Shown: positions 35,060 through 44,624, counted from the first letter of the stretch. The stretch is DNA of 64,000 bases from Roseiconus lacunae (GCF_008312935.1 NZ_VSZO01000079.1:372001-436000), one strand, 5' to 3'. Notes: generated by a model from the sequence alone, not told the origin. Numbers and translations are program-made.

Positions 35060-37333
35060 TTAGCTGGCCGTGGTGTCCCCGGGAGCGGTTTGGGGAGATC
35101 TCAGTTCATTGACAGCCGTGTCGCCTCGGGTATCGCCTTCGCCGGCGGACTCCAAGATCGCTTCGAAGTCTTCGAGGTAGGGGCCATCGAAAATCTCACG
35201 CCACCATATCCCCGCATCCGCTTGTGTCCAATGGGGACTATCGGCACAAGCTAACAACAAGGACGCAAGTTCTTTCGCCGATTGTGGACGATCCTTGGGA
35301 TCTTGCCGCAAACATCGTAACAAGACTTGCTGAAGGTCCTCCGGGAGTGGGCTACCGATTCTCGCGTCCGGCCGCTCGGGGGATTCATGCAATTTTCGTA
35401 CACAGACGTCGGCCGAATCACCGACGAACGGTGGTGTTCCGCACAGCAACGTGTACCCGACCGCACCGATTGAATAAATATCGCTCCAAACGCCTGCCGA
35501 TGCCGCGTCACGGATCGATTCGGGCGACATGTACATCGGAGTTCCGGTCAGCGAATCGGTTCGCGTCAATTGCACCGATTCTTGGTCAAGTTGCTTCGCG
35601 AGTCCGAAGTCGACGACTTTGATTAAATCATGAATGCCGCTTCGAGAAGTCAGCAGTACGTTGGCTGGCTTGATGTCGCGATGGACCAGTCCGGCTTCAT
35701 GGGCTTCCGATATCGAGCCACAGATCTGGACCAGCAAGTAGATCACGCGATCCGCCGGTTGGCGATCATAGAAATCGACGAGCTGCTCGAGCGAAATGCC
35801 ATCGACGTATTCCATCACGTAGTAAAACGTGCCTTCGTCGGTCGCACCGATGTCGTAAATCTCGATCGTATTGGGGTGCATGAGGTTTGCACTTAGCCGT
35901 ACCTCGCGGCGAAATCTCGTGAGCGATCGCTCAGTCGCATCCGCATTCTCAAGCACCTTGATCGCGACCGGGCGGTCAAGCAATCGATGGGTGCCTAAAT
36001 AGACCGTTCCCATCCCGCCGCGACCGATTCGCTGCGTCAACTCGTAAGGGCCAAGGTGTCGATCAAGTACGCGGGGGCTGTTTTTGTTGATACGAATCAA
36101 GCCAATCAGTGGTGGCCCGGCAAAGATCGCCATGATCCCCAAAGATGCCAGTATGGCCCCGCCCCATGTCAATCGATCGACCCAACGCATCGGCGAAAAC
36201 GTTCTCTCCCACGAAACTTCCGCCGCGAGCCCGATGTCATAATTGTCGAGCCAATGCCACGCGCCGACCACGGGTCTGCCAAGGTAATTTCGATAGCCAT
36301 CGAGATCTTGTCCGTATCCGCCTCGCGTCGCCGAATCTGCCATTCGAGTCAGCGGCCAACGTGTCGGCGATGAGTCCGGTGATCGGCGGTCGCGAAGGTC
36401 GAAGCCAGGGTCCCGAAGCTGTATATGCATCGAACTCCTTTCGTCTTCGCTCAGCAATCCCGCCGTTCGCAACCAAGGTTCATAGCGGCTTTCGGTTAAC
36501 AACGTTCCCCGTCGATCAAAAGCATAGGCCTCGCCGCCTCCGCCAAACGATGAGTGCCGAAACAGTTGAGAGAATTCTTCGTCGGCATCGATGAAACAAA
36601 CGACCGCGCCGATCGTTCGCAAGCCATCGCGGATGGGCACCAAAGGCATCACGAAGGACTCAGTATGGCTCGCCGCATTTGTGTCGGTCTGATCGGTAGA
36701 GGTACGATTCGAAGAGCGGGCGGAAGGCGACATCAGCACGGTCGGGTGGCCGTCGTTGAGTAGTTTGCGGCAATGTCGAGAGATCGCAATCGATTCGCCA
36801 ACAAAGTTCGGTTCGGTTGCGAACACCACTTGTCCGTCTTCGTTCAAAATCGCCCACTCAGACAAGAGTCGTCGCCCGACAGTGGCGGTGGATGAACTCA
36901 TCGTTGCAGCGGGGAGGCCTTGCACGGTATCCGGAGCCGGCGCATCGAGCTGCGGGATCGTTTCAAAAGAGTCCGAGACGGCTCGTCGCACGCTGGGACC
37001 AGATGCCATTTGTACTGCGATCGCGATCTGTTGGCGAAGCCAAAGGTCTATGACCGCCCCGTTGGAACGCAGTGTGTCTTCCAGCGAATGACCGATCCCT
37101 TCACGGATCGCTTGTCGCGATAGAGCATTGACGCAGGCCAACGCCGCAATCATGCAGACCAACGCGAACGCCAACAATGTCCGGAGAGCTAACCCGGGAT
37201 AGCTCCCGTCGAGTAAGGAACTGCCTAAGGAAGTTCGGTTTGATGTCCACACCGAACCATCACGCCAAGAAGCAGACAAGGACTGCTGGTGCGTACGAAT
37301 TTTATGTGGCGCGATCGGATCCGGTTCGGTCAT
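35060..37333 (-). CDS. Transmembrane Ser/Thr protein kinase with extracellular Cache-like sensor
   Basis: About 757 residues from the ATG at 37333 (a GTG at 37366 is also in frame); residue numbers count from that GTG. TM1 is ~59-80 and TM2 ~400-425; between them lies a ~320-residue extracytoplasmic domain with Cache-like features (WAILNEDGQVVFATEPNFVG, GTIGAVVCFIDADEEF-type segments). The cytoplasmic kinase (441 to ~700) is complete: GRGGMGTVYLG, K470, HRDIKPANV, DFGLAK and GTPMYMSPES. It should sense an external cue and phosphorylate cytoplasmic targets. The gene immediately precedes the two GTPases, which are candidate substrates (inference). Confidence 0.9.
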   Translation of the reverse strand: MTEPDPIAPHKIRTHQQSLSASWRDGSVWTSNRTSLGSSLLDGSYPGLALRTLLAFALVCMIAALACVNALSRQAIREGIGHSLEDTLRSNGAVIDLWLRQQIAIAVQMASGPSVRRAVSDSFETIPQLDAPAPDTVQGLPAATMSSSTATVGRRLLSEWAILNEDGQVVFATEPNFVGESIAISRHCRKLLNDGHPTVLMSPSARSSNRTSTDQTDTNAASHTESFVMPLVPIRDGLRTIGAVVCFIDADEEFSQLFRHSSFGGGGEAYAFDRRGTLLTESRYEPWLRTAGLLSEDERSSMHIQLRDPGFDLRDRRSPDSSPTRWPLTRMADSATRGGYGQDLDGYRNYLGRPVVGAWHWLDNYDIGLAAEVSWERTFSPMRWVDRLTWGGAILASLGIMAIFAGPPLIGLIRINKNSPRVLDRHLGPYELTQRIGRGGMGTVYLGTHRLLDRPVAIKVLENADATERSLTRFRREVRLSANLMHPNTIEIYDIGATDEGTFYYVMEYVDGISLEQLVDFYDRQPADRVIYLLVQICGSISEAHEAGLVHRDIKPANVLLTSRSGIHDLIKVVDFGLAKQLDQESVQLTRTDSLTGTPMYMSPESIRDAASAGVWSDIYSIGAVGYTLLCGTPPFVGDSADVCVRKLHESPERPDARIGSPLPEDLQQVLLRCLRQDPKDRPQSAKELASLLLACADSPHWTQADAGIWWREIFDGPYLEDFEAILESAGEGDTRGDTAVNELRSPQTAPGDTTAS

Positions 37334-37545
37334 ATAAACAGTATATCCGGTTATCCGCAGCGTCACTTCGTCGGTTAAGTGTCCACTTCAGCAGACAGAT
37401 TAAATCGCAGAAAAATACGTCACTGAACGTTCGACATCACTCCTTTGAGGCAAATTGCCCCGTTTGGAACTTTGAGCGTCGATCGACGTACTAAGAGGTG
37501 TGACCAACGATTACAGCAACTCACTTTAAGCCAAGGGGCAACACC

Positions 37546-39090
37546 ATGGTTATCTTGGCAGATAGCAACTTTGAATTACCGGTCGACACCCCCGTGACAT
37601 CAAGGGGAGTAGTCGGTCGAAGCAATGATAGAGTAGAGCAGGACGATGCACGAGACGTAGCCATCGCTCGTGCGATTTCTGAACAAACACGAACGCGGAC
37701 GCGCCGCTCACGTCGCGCGGACCCACTGCGGCCGACGAGCGACCCCGGGATGCGCGGTAGCGAAAAATCTCGGAAGCGGTTCACGATCGCAGCCGGTGAC
37801 CCAATCGATTTGTACCTTGAGCAAATCGCGCAACGATCGCTTTTGACACAGGATCAAGAAATCGCAATTGCGATCAAGCTGGACACCGCACGGCAAAAGT
37901 TTCGTCGCGAGATGCTTCGTGTCGCTTCGGTCGCCGACGCGGCGATCGAGCTTCTTGAAGACGTCTTGGTAGGCGACCGTCGTCCCGACCGCGAACTCGA
38001 TTTCTGTGTTTCCGATCACGACGTCAAGGACTCCATCCTGGGACGATTGCCCGTCAACTTGCGAACGGTCCGAGCGCTCCGTGAAAAGCAACGGCGTTCC
38101 TTCGAGACACTTCGGCTCGGCAAGCTCGGTCGGCGCCAGCTCGAACGCCGCGCCGTTCAATTCGCCCGTGATCGCGAAAAAATCGTCGACCTGATTGAGG
38201 AAATGCGGATCCGTATCGACTGGTTTGAGATCCAGTTCGAATCGGTCGCCCTGTGCAAGGGGCCGATGGTGCGGTCGCCCGCAGACGACAGTCAGTTCGA
38301 CCTTCTGGCAGCCTTCGAGCAAGAGCTTCACGGAATTCGTAACCGGCTGCGAAAAATTCGTATGCAGCACCGACGCTATGTCGACGCACGCGGGCACCTT
38401 ACCGAAGCCAACTTACGATTGGTCGTCTCTGTTGCCAAAAAGCACCTCGGACGTGGAACCGGAATGTTGGATTTGATTCAGGAAGGAAACGTCGGATTGA
38501 TGAAGGCAGTCGAAAAGTTTGACCATACCAAGGGATTTAAGTTTTCGACCTACGCGACGTGGTGGATCAGGCAAGCGATGTTCCGTTCGAGTTCTTCGCA
38601 CGGGTATTCGATGACGATTCCGCAACACGCGATGCAGACTATGAAGACGATGCTCAGTGGCGTCGAAAGCCTCAAAAACGAACTTGGTTATCGACCGAGT
38701 CGGGGCGAGGTTGCCGAGGCATTAAACATCAGCGAATCTCGTTTGCGGCATGCCGAAACATTGCTCGCCGGGACGCAGTCCGTCGTCCGAGATTCCGAAG
38801 ACGACAACACGATGACGGCAATCGAAGACCCGAGTTCCCGTCCCGTCGACGAGTCAATGCACCGACAAGAAATGGCTCGGCAACTTTCCGTGGTGCTGGA
38901 CAAACTCAACGCACGTGAACGCCGCCTACTTCAGCTTCGATATGGCCTCGATGGCCAGTCGACTCATACGTTGAGTCAAATCGGTTCGGAATTTGGAATT
39001 GGGCGTGAACGTGTTCGACAAATCGAGAAGCGTGCGCTTGAGAAGATTCGTGACAGTCATTTGGTCGACGGGTTGATGGTCGAAAACTGA
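37546..39090 (+). CDS. RNA polymerase sigma-70 family factor (RpoD/SigA-like)
   Basis: 514 residues. AAGGGG precedes the ATG. Region 1.2 is [21 protein letters not shown] (part); a long ~190-residue non-conserved insert follows; region 2 is [27 protein letters not shown] then [15 protein letters not shown]; region 4 ends [19 protein letters not shown]. Region 2.4 reads [15 protein letters not shown] rather than the ITRAIADQARTIRIP of primary factors, so it is probably a group 2 sigma that recognises somewhat different promoters. It is divergent from the kinase-GTPase cluster. A strong terminator follows. Confidence 0.9.
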   Translation: MVILADSNFELPVDTPVTSRGVVGRSNDRVEQDDARDVAIARAISEQTRTRTRRSRRADPLRPTSDPGMRGSEKSRKRFTIAAGDPIDLYLEQIAQRSLLTQDQEIAIAIKLDTARQKFRREMLRVASVADAAIELLEDVLVGDRRPDRELDFCVSDHDVKDSILGRLPVNLRTVRALREKQRRSFETLRLGKLGRRQLERRAVQFARDREKIVDLIEEMRIRIDWFEIQFESVALCKGPMVRSPADDSQFDLLAAFEQELHGIRNRLRKIRMQHRRYVDARGHLTEANLRLVVSVAKKHLGRGTGMLDLIQEGNVGLMKAVEKFDHTKGFKFSTYATWWIRQAMFRSSSSHGYSMTIPQHAMQTMKTMLSGVESLKNELGYRPSRGEVAEALNISESRLRHAETLLAGTQSVVRDSEDDNTMTAIEDPSSRPVDESMHRQEMARQLSVVLDKLNARERRLLQLRYGLDGQSTHTLSQIGSEFGIGRERVRQIEKRALEKIRDSHLVDGLMVEN

Positions 39091-39118
39091 TTTAGAAGCG
39101 GCAGGCTTTTTATCGTCA

Positions 39119-39166
39119 TAGCGAACGTGGTTTGGCATTATCCCCGATCACGTTCGCTTTTTTTAT
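39119..39166 (+). terminator. Intrinsic terminator after the sigma-factor gene
   Basis: Perfect stem GCGAACGTG / CACGTTCGC followed by eight T. Confidence 0.9.
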
Positions 39167-39271
39167 GCCTGCGTTGGGTTAACTGTGCAGTTTGCGGCCG
39201 GCAGCGCGATGCCGCATCAATCTCCGTAAGGCGGATCGATCGACTTGGACCAGTGAATGGTTGAAGTTCAA

Positions 39272-39321
39272 TTTTGGGTTTGTCTCAACGGCGTTCGCCA
39301 CGGTTTCCATTGACGGTCGAC
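39272..39321 (-). repeat. Dispersed palindromic repeat, copy 8 (partial)
   Basis: Contains CGGCGTTCGCCACGGTTTCC in reverse orientation; the left and right ends are degenerate. Confidence 0.6.
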
Positions 39322-39465
39322 TCCATTCAGCCACCTCCTCGTACAGCGATCGGGCGGGTGCTCGTAGCTGATATGCCGGAATAGAACGATTTGCCTTAAT
39401 GGGGAACTAACTTCGCCGGTTAAAGATAGTCCGTCAGTGGAAGCCATCACATCTTCACGGGCCCT

Positions 39466-39500
39466 GGGGCAGTTTGCCCCGGCCTGGGGCAGAGCTCCCC
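39466..39500. promoter_or_regulatory. Twin 15-bp dyad sites, candidate enhancer for htrA
   Basis: Two equally built 15-mers: GGGGCAGTTTGCCCC (39466-39480, a perfect 6-3-6 palindrome) and GGGGCAGAGCTCCCC (39486-39500). Their centres are 20 bases apart, about two helical turns, so a dimeric regulator could bind both on one DNA face. They lie about 90-110 bases upstream of the predicted sigma-54 start, where NtrC-type enhancers normally sit. Confidence 0.6.
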
Positions 39501-39554
39501 CGGGAAACACATTCGAATCGCTTCAAACACCGTAAAACACCGCAAAAACCGGTT

Positions 39555-39570
39555 TGGCACGTCGCTTGCT
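39555..39570 (+). promoter_or_regulatory. Sigma-54 promoter upstream of htrA
   Basis: TGGCACG-TCGC-TTGCT is an exact match to the sigma-54 consensus TGGCACG-N4-TTGCW. The predicted start lies near 39580, giving a leader of about 112 bases to the htrA ATG. The -12 element also forms the left arm of a 9-bp inverted repeat. Confidence 0.75.
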
Positions 39571-39692
39571 TTTCCTGGTTGCGACCGAAATGCCATGGCA
39601 AGCGACTGCTTTTGCCAGGCTTCTCTTGCTGCCGCTCAAAGTCGACCGCGGTGGCTTCCATCAATGCAATCTCATCCTCCTTGGAGACTTCC

Positions 39693-41291
39693 ATGCGTTC
39701 GACTGCTAAGAAACGTTCGATGTTGTTGGGACTGATCCTGACATCGGCAATCGGATTTGGTTCCGGAGCCGCTTACATGACCGCCGATGCTTCTTCAAAA
39801 ACCGCACCGGCGAAGATGATGGACAACCTACCGGCCGAGACGCTGGATGCGATTCATTCGGCCAACAATCTTTCGATGGCTTTTCGAGCGGTGTCCGAGC
39901 ATGTGATGCCGTCATTGGTAGCGATCGAAAACCGCCCTGCTGTCGCTGTGGCAAAAGGCAACAAGATGATTCGCCCATCGGCTGATCCGTTCGGCGGACA
40001 AAACCCGTTCAAGGGAACGCCGTTCGAAGACATGCTGCGTGACTTCGAAGGCATGCGGCGATTTGAAGTTCGGCCGGACGGCAAGATGATCCCCAAAGGG
40101 TTTGGAGATCGAATGCCCCACCGCGCACGCGGGATCGGTTCGGGGGTCGTGATCGACGCATCTGGAATCATTTTAACGAACAATCACGTGGTGACCGGCG
40201 GCGGCGAAGTCACAGTCAAGCTTAACGACGGACGGGAGTTCGTTGCGAGCCAGGTTTGGACGGATCCCGATACCGACATCGCGGTGGTCAAAATCGAAGG
40301 TGCAAGCGGGTTGGTGCCAGCGGCCCTTGGAAACAGCGATGATACGGAAATCGGAGACTGGGTGATTGCGATGGGGCAGCCATTCGGTTTGGAAAGTAGC
40401 GTCACGGCTGGCATTATTAGCGCGAAGCATCGTGGTATTGGAATCACCGCGCGGGAGAACTTCTTACAAACCGATGCGGCGATCAATCCCGGAAACAGTG
40501 GCGGTCCATTGGTCAACCTGAAAGGTGAAGTGATCGGGATTAACACCGCAATCAGTTCACGCGGGGGCGGCAATGACGGTATAGGTTTCGCCGTGCCATC
40601 AAATTTGGCTCACTGGGTCAGCGATCAGCTACGTGAACACGGAACCGTTAAACGGGCTTATTTAGGTGTCGGAATTCAACCGATCACCCAGGCGTTAGCG
40701 GGTGAGCTAGGCGTACAGCCGCGTGGCGGAGTGTTGATTACCGACGTTTACGATCAAACTCCGGCGGCAGAGATGGGACTCGAGTCGGGTGACGTCATCG
40801 TACGATTCGGCGACAAGGAAGTTCGAACGCCTCAAGCACTACAATTGGCGGTCGAGCGGTCGCCGGTCGGTGAAAAGATTGCCGTAGCCGTCGTCCGCGA
40901 TGGCAAGGAAATCTCGCTCACCTACCGCGGTACGGAGGCCAAGAAGGGATTTTTTGATCGTGGGAAAAAGGCCGAGAAACCTTCGGCAGTCGAACCTGAT
41001 GCGACCGAAATTGAAGATTTCGGCCTTGAGGTAGCGGCGCTCGATTCGGCAATCGCGAAATCGTTAGAAATCGATGCCGATCGCGGTGTCGTAATAACCG
41101 GGGTCGAGGAAGGTTCGCCATCCGCCGAGGCAGGATTGAAGCCGGGAATGGTGATCACCGAAGTCGATCGCACGGAAGTCAACGACGTCAAATCGTTTGA
41201 AGCGGCGATGAAAGAAACCGAGGACGACACGGCATTGCTGTTGGTCAAAAGCGAGCGTGGATCACGATTCGTGGTCGTCAAGCGAAACTGA
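39693..41291 (+). CDS. HtrA/DegP-family periplasmic serine protease with two PDZ domains
   Basis: 532 residues from the ATG at 39693, decided by GGAG upstream and a signal/anchor (LLGLILTSAIGFGSGAA). The trypsin-like domain has catalytic H165 (TNNHVV), D195 (DTDIAVV) and S269 (GNSGGPL), with a typical LQTDAAINPGNSGG loop. Two PDZ domains follow (about 290-400 and 440-530). It degrades or refolds damaged envelope proteins. It is probably controlled from the sigma-54 promoter at 39555 and is followed by its own terminator. Confidence 0.93.
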   Translation: MRSTAKKRSMLLGLILTSAIGFGSGAAYMTADASSKTAPAKMMDNLPAETLDAIHSANNLSMAFRAVSEHVMPSLVAIENRPAVAVAKGNKMIRPSADPFGGQNPFKGTPFEDMLRDFEGMRRFEVRPDGKMIPKGFGDRMPHRARGIGSGVVIDASGIILTNNHVVTGGGEVTVKLNDGREFVASQVWTDPDTDIAVVKIEGASGLVPAALGNSDDTEIGDWVIAMGQPFGLESSVTAGIISAKHRGIGITARENFLQTDAAINPGNSGGPLVNLKGEVIGINTAISSRGGGNDGIGFAVPSNLAHWVSDQLREHGTVKRAYLGVGIQPITQALAGELGVQPRGGVLITDVYDQTPAAEMGLESGDVIVRFGDKEVRTPQALQLAVERSPVGEKIAVAVVRDGKEISLTYRGTEAKKGFFDRGKKAEKPSAVEPDATEIEDFGLEVAALDSAIAKSLEIDADRGVVITGVEEGSPSAEAGLKPGMVITEVDRTEVNDVKSFEAAMKETEDDTALLLVKSERGSRFVVVKRN

Positions 41292-41326
41292 TTCCCACGA
41301 AGGAATGGTTTGTCGTCGAAGTTTTA

Positions 41327-41368
41327 CAACGGGGCCATGCAGCCGATGCATTGGCCCCGTTCTTTTTG
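41327..41368 (+). terminator. Intrinsic terminator after htrA
   Basis: AACGGGGCC pairs with GGCCCCGTT, extended by ATGCA/TGCAT, and is followed by TTCTTTTT. Confidence 0.88.
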
Positions 41369-41468
41369 GTAAATAGTCTTTTAGGGCAATCGATCGTGTT
41401 CACGTTGATCGTTGCACCTTGCACCGACCGTTTTTGTTCCTGTACCGTTTTCTACGACCGAACATGCC

Positions 41469-42983
41469 ATGCGACTCGCCGCAAAACTGATTTTGCTGTT
41501 TCTCTGCGGACTGTTTCTAATCGTCGGCGTGTTCGCCTTTGCCACCGTACGTCGGGAAAAACAAGCGACGATCGAACAGCACCAACGCTATGCCACCGAG
41601 TTGGCCGAAATGCTCAAACAGCAGCAGGAGCAATCGAGGCAGCAATCGAGAGAAAGTCCCGAACGCTCGGACATAATCACGAATCCTAATCGCCAAACTT
41701 CGTATCCTCCGCTGGCAACTACGACGCAGCGTTTGATCCAAATCCGACGTGTCGAATTGGCGTCGGACGAACGCAGCCGGCAGCCTCACGCGCCGATCGA
41801 TCAAATTTTCTACAGCCAGCGGGTGACCACCGTCACGGTATCGGAGCCGGAGGGCGTCGATCGACTGTATACCTACGTTCCCGTCGATCCGGAATCGTCA
41901 GCATCGGGTGAGAGGCCGGACGAAAAAGCAGAGCGTGAACACTTTGAAGTTAGCGCGCCAGACGTCGACAGCGAAAACCGTGTACGGCGAGCGCTGAGTG
42001 ACACGTTGCTGACGCTGCTGAGTGTGGCTGGGCTGTCCGCGTTAGTTGTCTATTTTGGCGGCGTGCGAATGGTGGGACGTCCGCTGCAGCGACTGATCGA
42101 TCGCGTTAATCGTATAGCCGAAGGTGACTTGTCCGAACGAATCGAAATTCATTCACACGACGAATTGGCAGACTTGGCCGTCGCCATCAACGCAATGTGC
42201 GACCGGCTAAATCGCCAACGCGATAAGATTGAATCTGAAACGGCGGCTCGACTAGCCGCGGTCGATCAACTTCGGCATGCCGATCGGCTGCGTTCGGTCG
42301 GCCGGATCGCTGCCGGCGTGGCTCACGAAATCGGGACGCCGCTAAACGTGGTCGCGGGCCACGCGGAACTGATCGAAGCGGGCGAATTGTCGGGCGAGGC
42401 TATCCGTAGCAGTTGTCGGCAAATTCGTACCCAGTGCGACCGGATTACAAAGACCATTTCGAGTCTGCTGGCCTTCGCGAGAAATGGTTCGTCGAGTCGA
42501 CAAAAGGCAGACTTAAGTCAAATCATTGAGGACACCTGTCAGCTTCTTCAGCCGATCGCGCGGAAGACGAATTCGACCATCGAAACATCATTTAGCGGAG
42601 ACGACTTAAGTGCCGAAGTCGACAGCGGGCAGATGCAGCAAGTCCTCACGAACTTGATTAGCAACGCACTTCAATCCAGCCAAAACGCGGTCCGTGTCCA
42701 TGTGTCGGCAACGTCACCCCAGGAATCTTCAGAGGTCTTGATCGTGGTCGCCGACGACGGTGATGGAATCTCCGCAGAACATTTGAATCAATTATTCGAT
42801 CCGTTTTTTACGACCAAAGACATTGGCGAGGGCACCGGCTTGGGGCTTTCGATCGTTCATGGCATCGTTCATGAACATGGGGGACGCATCGAAGTGTCCA
42901 GCCAGCCGGGTAGCGGTGCAGCATTTACGGTGCACTTGCCAAAGCAGTCTAATAACGAAGAAGGGGCGAATGACCAGGGCTAG
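41469..42983 (+). CDS. NtrB-like membrane sensor histidine kinase
   Basis: 504 residues from the ATG at 41469 (MRLAAKLILLFLCGLFLIVGV); an in-frame TTG lies further upstream. TM1 is ~6-25 and TM2 ~185-205, with a ~160-residue periplasmic domain. HAMP domain, then the H-box GVAHEIGTPLNVVAGHAELI, N box (QVLTNLISNALQSS), DDGDGI and TGLGLSIVHGI. The GTPLN form of the H-box is typical of NtrB/ZraS-type kinases that pair with NtrC regulators, as here. Repeat copies separate it from its partner. Confidence 0.92.
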   Translation: MRLAAKLILLFLCGLFLIVGVFAFATVRREKQATIEQHQRYATELAEMLKQQQEQSRQQSRESPERSDIITNPNRQTSYPPLATTTQRLIQIRRVELASDERSRQPHAPIDQIFYSQRVTTVTVSEPEGVDRLYTYVPVDPESSASGERPDEKAEREHFEVSAPDVDSENRVRRALSDTLLTLLSVAGLSALVVYFGGVRMVGRPLQRLIDRVNRIAEGDLSERIEIHSHDELADLAVAINAMCDRLNRQRDKIESETAARLAAVDQLRHADRLRSVGRIAAGVAHEIGTPLNVVAGHAELIEAGELSGEAIRSSCRQIRTQCDRITKTISSLLAFARNGSSSRQKADLSQIIEDTCQLLQPIARKTNSTIETSFSGDDLSAEVDSGQMQQVLTNLISNALQSSQNAVRVHVSATSPQESSEVLIVVADDGDGISAEHLNQLFDPFFTTKDIGEGTGLGLSIVHGIVHEHGGRIEVSSQPGSGAAFTVHLPKQSNNEEGANDQG

Positions 42984-43000
42984 TGCATTGTTCCAATTCA

Positions 43001-43110
43001 GCATCAGCCGTATGGCGTTAGCCACGGTTTCGCAGCTCCAGTCCGGCATCAACCATAGAGCGTTCGCCACGGTTTCGAAGCAATCACCTGGGTTCACACC
43101 GGTCGGCTGA
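43001..43110 (-). repeat. Dispersed palindromic repeat, copy 9 (one and a half units in tandem)
   Basis: Two reverse-oriented units, CATCAGCCGTATGGCGTTAGCC (in part) at 43001-43041 and a fuller copy at 43043-43110 with GCGTTCGCCACGGTTTCG and CCGGTCGGCTGA. They lie in the spacer between kinase and regulator genes. Confidence 0.8.
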
Positions 43111-43171
43111 AAACTCGCACTTGAAGTTTCAATTTGAACGCAGCATTAGCAATGAAGTATGCAACGCAGCC

Positions 43172-44563
43172 ATGAATGAAAACGCCTCCCCAGACGAGAA
43201 ATCTTCCGAAACAATCATGATCGTCGACGATGACAAGTCGATGTGTGATCTGGTCCAAGCCGCATTGGTCCTCAGTGGTTTCGACACCATGGTTTGCCAA
43301 AACGCAAACCAAGCGATCGAGCGATTGCATGAGCGAAACGTGGATGTCGTATTGACTGATGTGCGAATGCCCGGAACATCGGGGTTGGAACTGTGCCGTC
43401 AAATACATGCATTGCGCCCGGACATTCCGGTCGTGGTGATGACCGCTTTCGGCAACCTGGAAACCGCCGTCGAAGCGATCCGGGGCGGCGCTTACGACTT
43501 CGTGACCAAGCCTGTCGAAATGCAGGTGTTGCGGATGGTGATCCAACGCGCCGCGCAGCATCGCAGTTTATCAGAGCAGATTCGTCTTCTCGCCGAGAAC
43601 CAAGAGCATTCGGGTGACTTCCCCGACTTGATCGGTCAGAGCGAAGTGATGGACCATCTGCGAGATCAGATTCGCCGTGTTAGCCCTAGCGACGCGCCGA
43701 TCTTGATCACCGGAGAAAGCGGTACCGGGAAAGAGGTGGTCGCCAAATCAATTCACCGATTGAGCGGTCGAAGTGATCAGCCTTTCGTTGCCGTTAACTG
43801 TGCGGCGATATCGGAGTCATTGATTGAAAGCGAATTGTTCGGTCATGCGAAAGGTTCTTTCACCGATGCGCGAACCGATCGAAAGGGTTTGTTCCTCGAG
43901 GCGCAAGGTGGGACGCTGTTTTTAGACGAGATCGGAGACATGCCGATGAGCATGCAGGTCAAACTGCTTCGCGCACTCGAAGAATCACGTCTGCGTCCGG
44001 TCGGCGGGGACCGAGAAATTGAATTTGATGTGCGAGTGCTAGCCGCGACCAACCGTGATTTGGAGTCTGCCGTCGAGTCAGGAGACTTTCGCCAAGATCT
44101 TTTCTTTCGAATCAACGTCATTCAGTTGTCGCTGCCGCCGCTTCGCTCGCGAGGAACCGACGTTTTGGAATTAGCCTTGCACTCGATCGAACGGTTTGCA
44201 AAGCAAGCCGGAAAGCAAGTTTCCGGGATCTCTAAACCCGCAGTCGAAAAGTTATTATCGTACCGTTGGCCCGGGAACGTTCGTGAGTTGAGGAACGTGA
44301 TGCAGCGTGCCGTCGCACTGACGCAATACGATTCGATCACCATCGAAGATTTGCCCGAAAAAGTCCGCGAACACCAGCCATCGACCGTTTTTATCGGCGG
44401 CGATGATCCTTCCGAGTTGATGTCGCTGGAAGATTTGGAAGAACGATACATCGAACACGTATTGCAAGCGGTCGAAGGCAACCGAACTCAGGCGGCGAAG
44501 ATACTGGGGGTCGATCGCAAAACGCTCTATCGCAAACTGAAACGCAAAGACGACGAAGACTGA
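43172..44563 (+). CDS. NtrC-family response regulator (AAA+ sigma-54 activator type)
   Basis: 463 residues from the ATG at 43172; an in-frame TTG at 43121 would start near the repeat. The receiver domain has MIVDDDKS, phospho-acceptor VLTDVRMPG, T of MTAFG and K of VTKPVE. The AAA+ domain has GESGTGKE, ELFGHAKGSFTDA, LFLDEIGDMP and RQDLFFRINV. The C-terminal Fis-type helix-turn-helix is NRTQAAKILGVDRKTLYRKLKR. The sigma-54 loop reads GSFTDA instead of GAFTGA. It is a good candidate to act on the sigma-54 promoter of htrA 3.6 kb upstream (inference). Confidence 0.92.
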   Translation: MNENASPDEKSSETIMIVDDDKSMCDLVQAALVLSGFDTMVCQNANQAIERLHERNVDVVLTDVRMPGTSGLELCRQIHALRPDIPVVVMTAFGNLETAVEAIRGGAYDFVTKPVEMQVLRMVIQRAAQHRSLSEQIRLLAENQEHSGDFPDLIGQSEVMDHLRDQIRRVSPSDAPILITGESGTGKEVVAKSIHRLSGRSDQPFVAVNCAAISESLIESELFGHAKGSFTDARTDRKGLFLEAQGGTLFLDEIGDMPMSMQVKLLRALEESRLRPVGGDREIEFDVRVLAATNRDLESAVESGDFRQDLFFRINVIQLSLPPLRSRGTDVLELALHSIERFAKQAGKQVSGISKPAVEKLLSYRWPGNVRELRNVMQRAVALTQYDSITIEDLPEKVREHQPSTVFIGGDDPSELMSLEDLEERYIEHVLQAVEGNRTQAAKILGVDRKTLYRKLKRKDDED

Positions 44564-44624
44564 TGCGATCGGATATGATGTCGGACTCTCAATCACCAAC
44601 TGTCCCACCATCACGATTTACACG

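Larger units (their letters stand above)
39091..39692. other. Intergenic region: sigma-gene terminator, repeat, htrA control region
   Basis: In order it holds the terminator (39119-39166), a dispersed repeat (39272-39321), twin dyads (39466-39500), a sigma-54 promoter (39555-39570), an inverted repeat (39561-39606) and the htrA leader. A TTG-started extension of htrA upstream into this region is not credible. Confidence 0.7.

Noticed and set aside
39474-39692. N-terminal extension of the HtrA reading frame
   Set aside because: It would run through the sigma-54 promoter and has no signal sequence; the ATG at 39693 has both a ribosome site and a signal.
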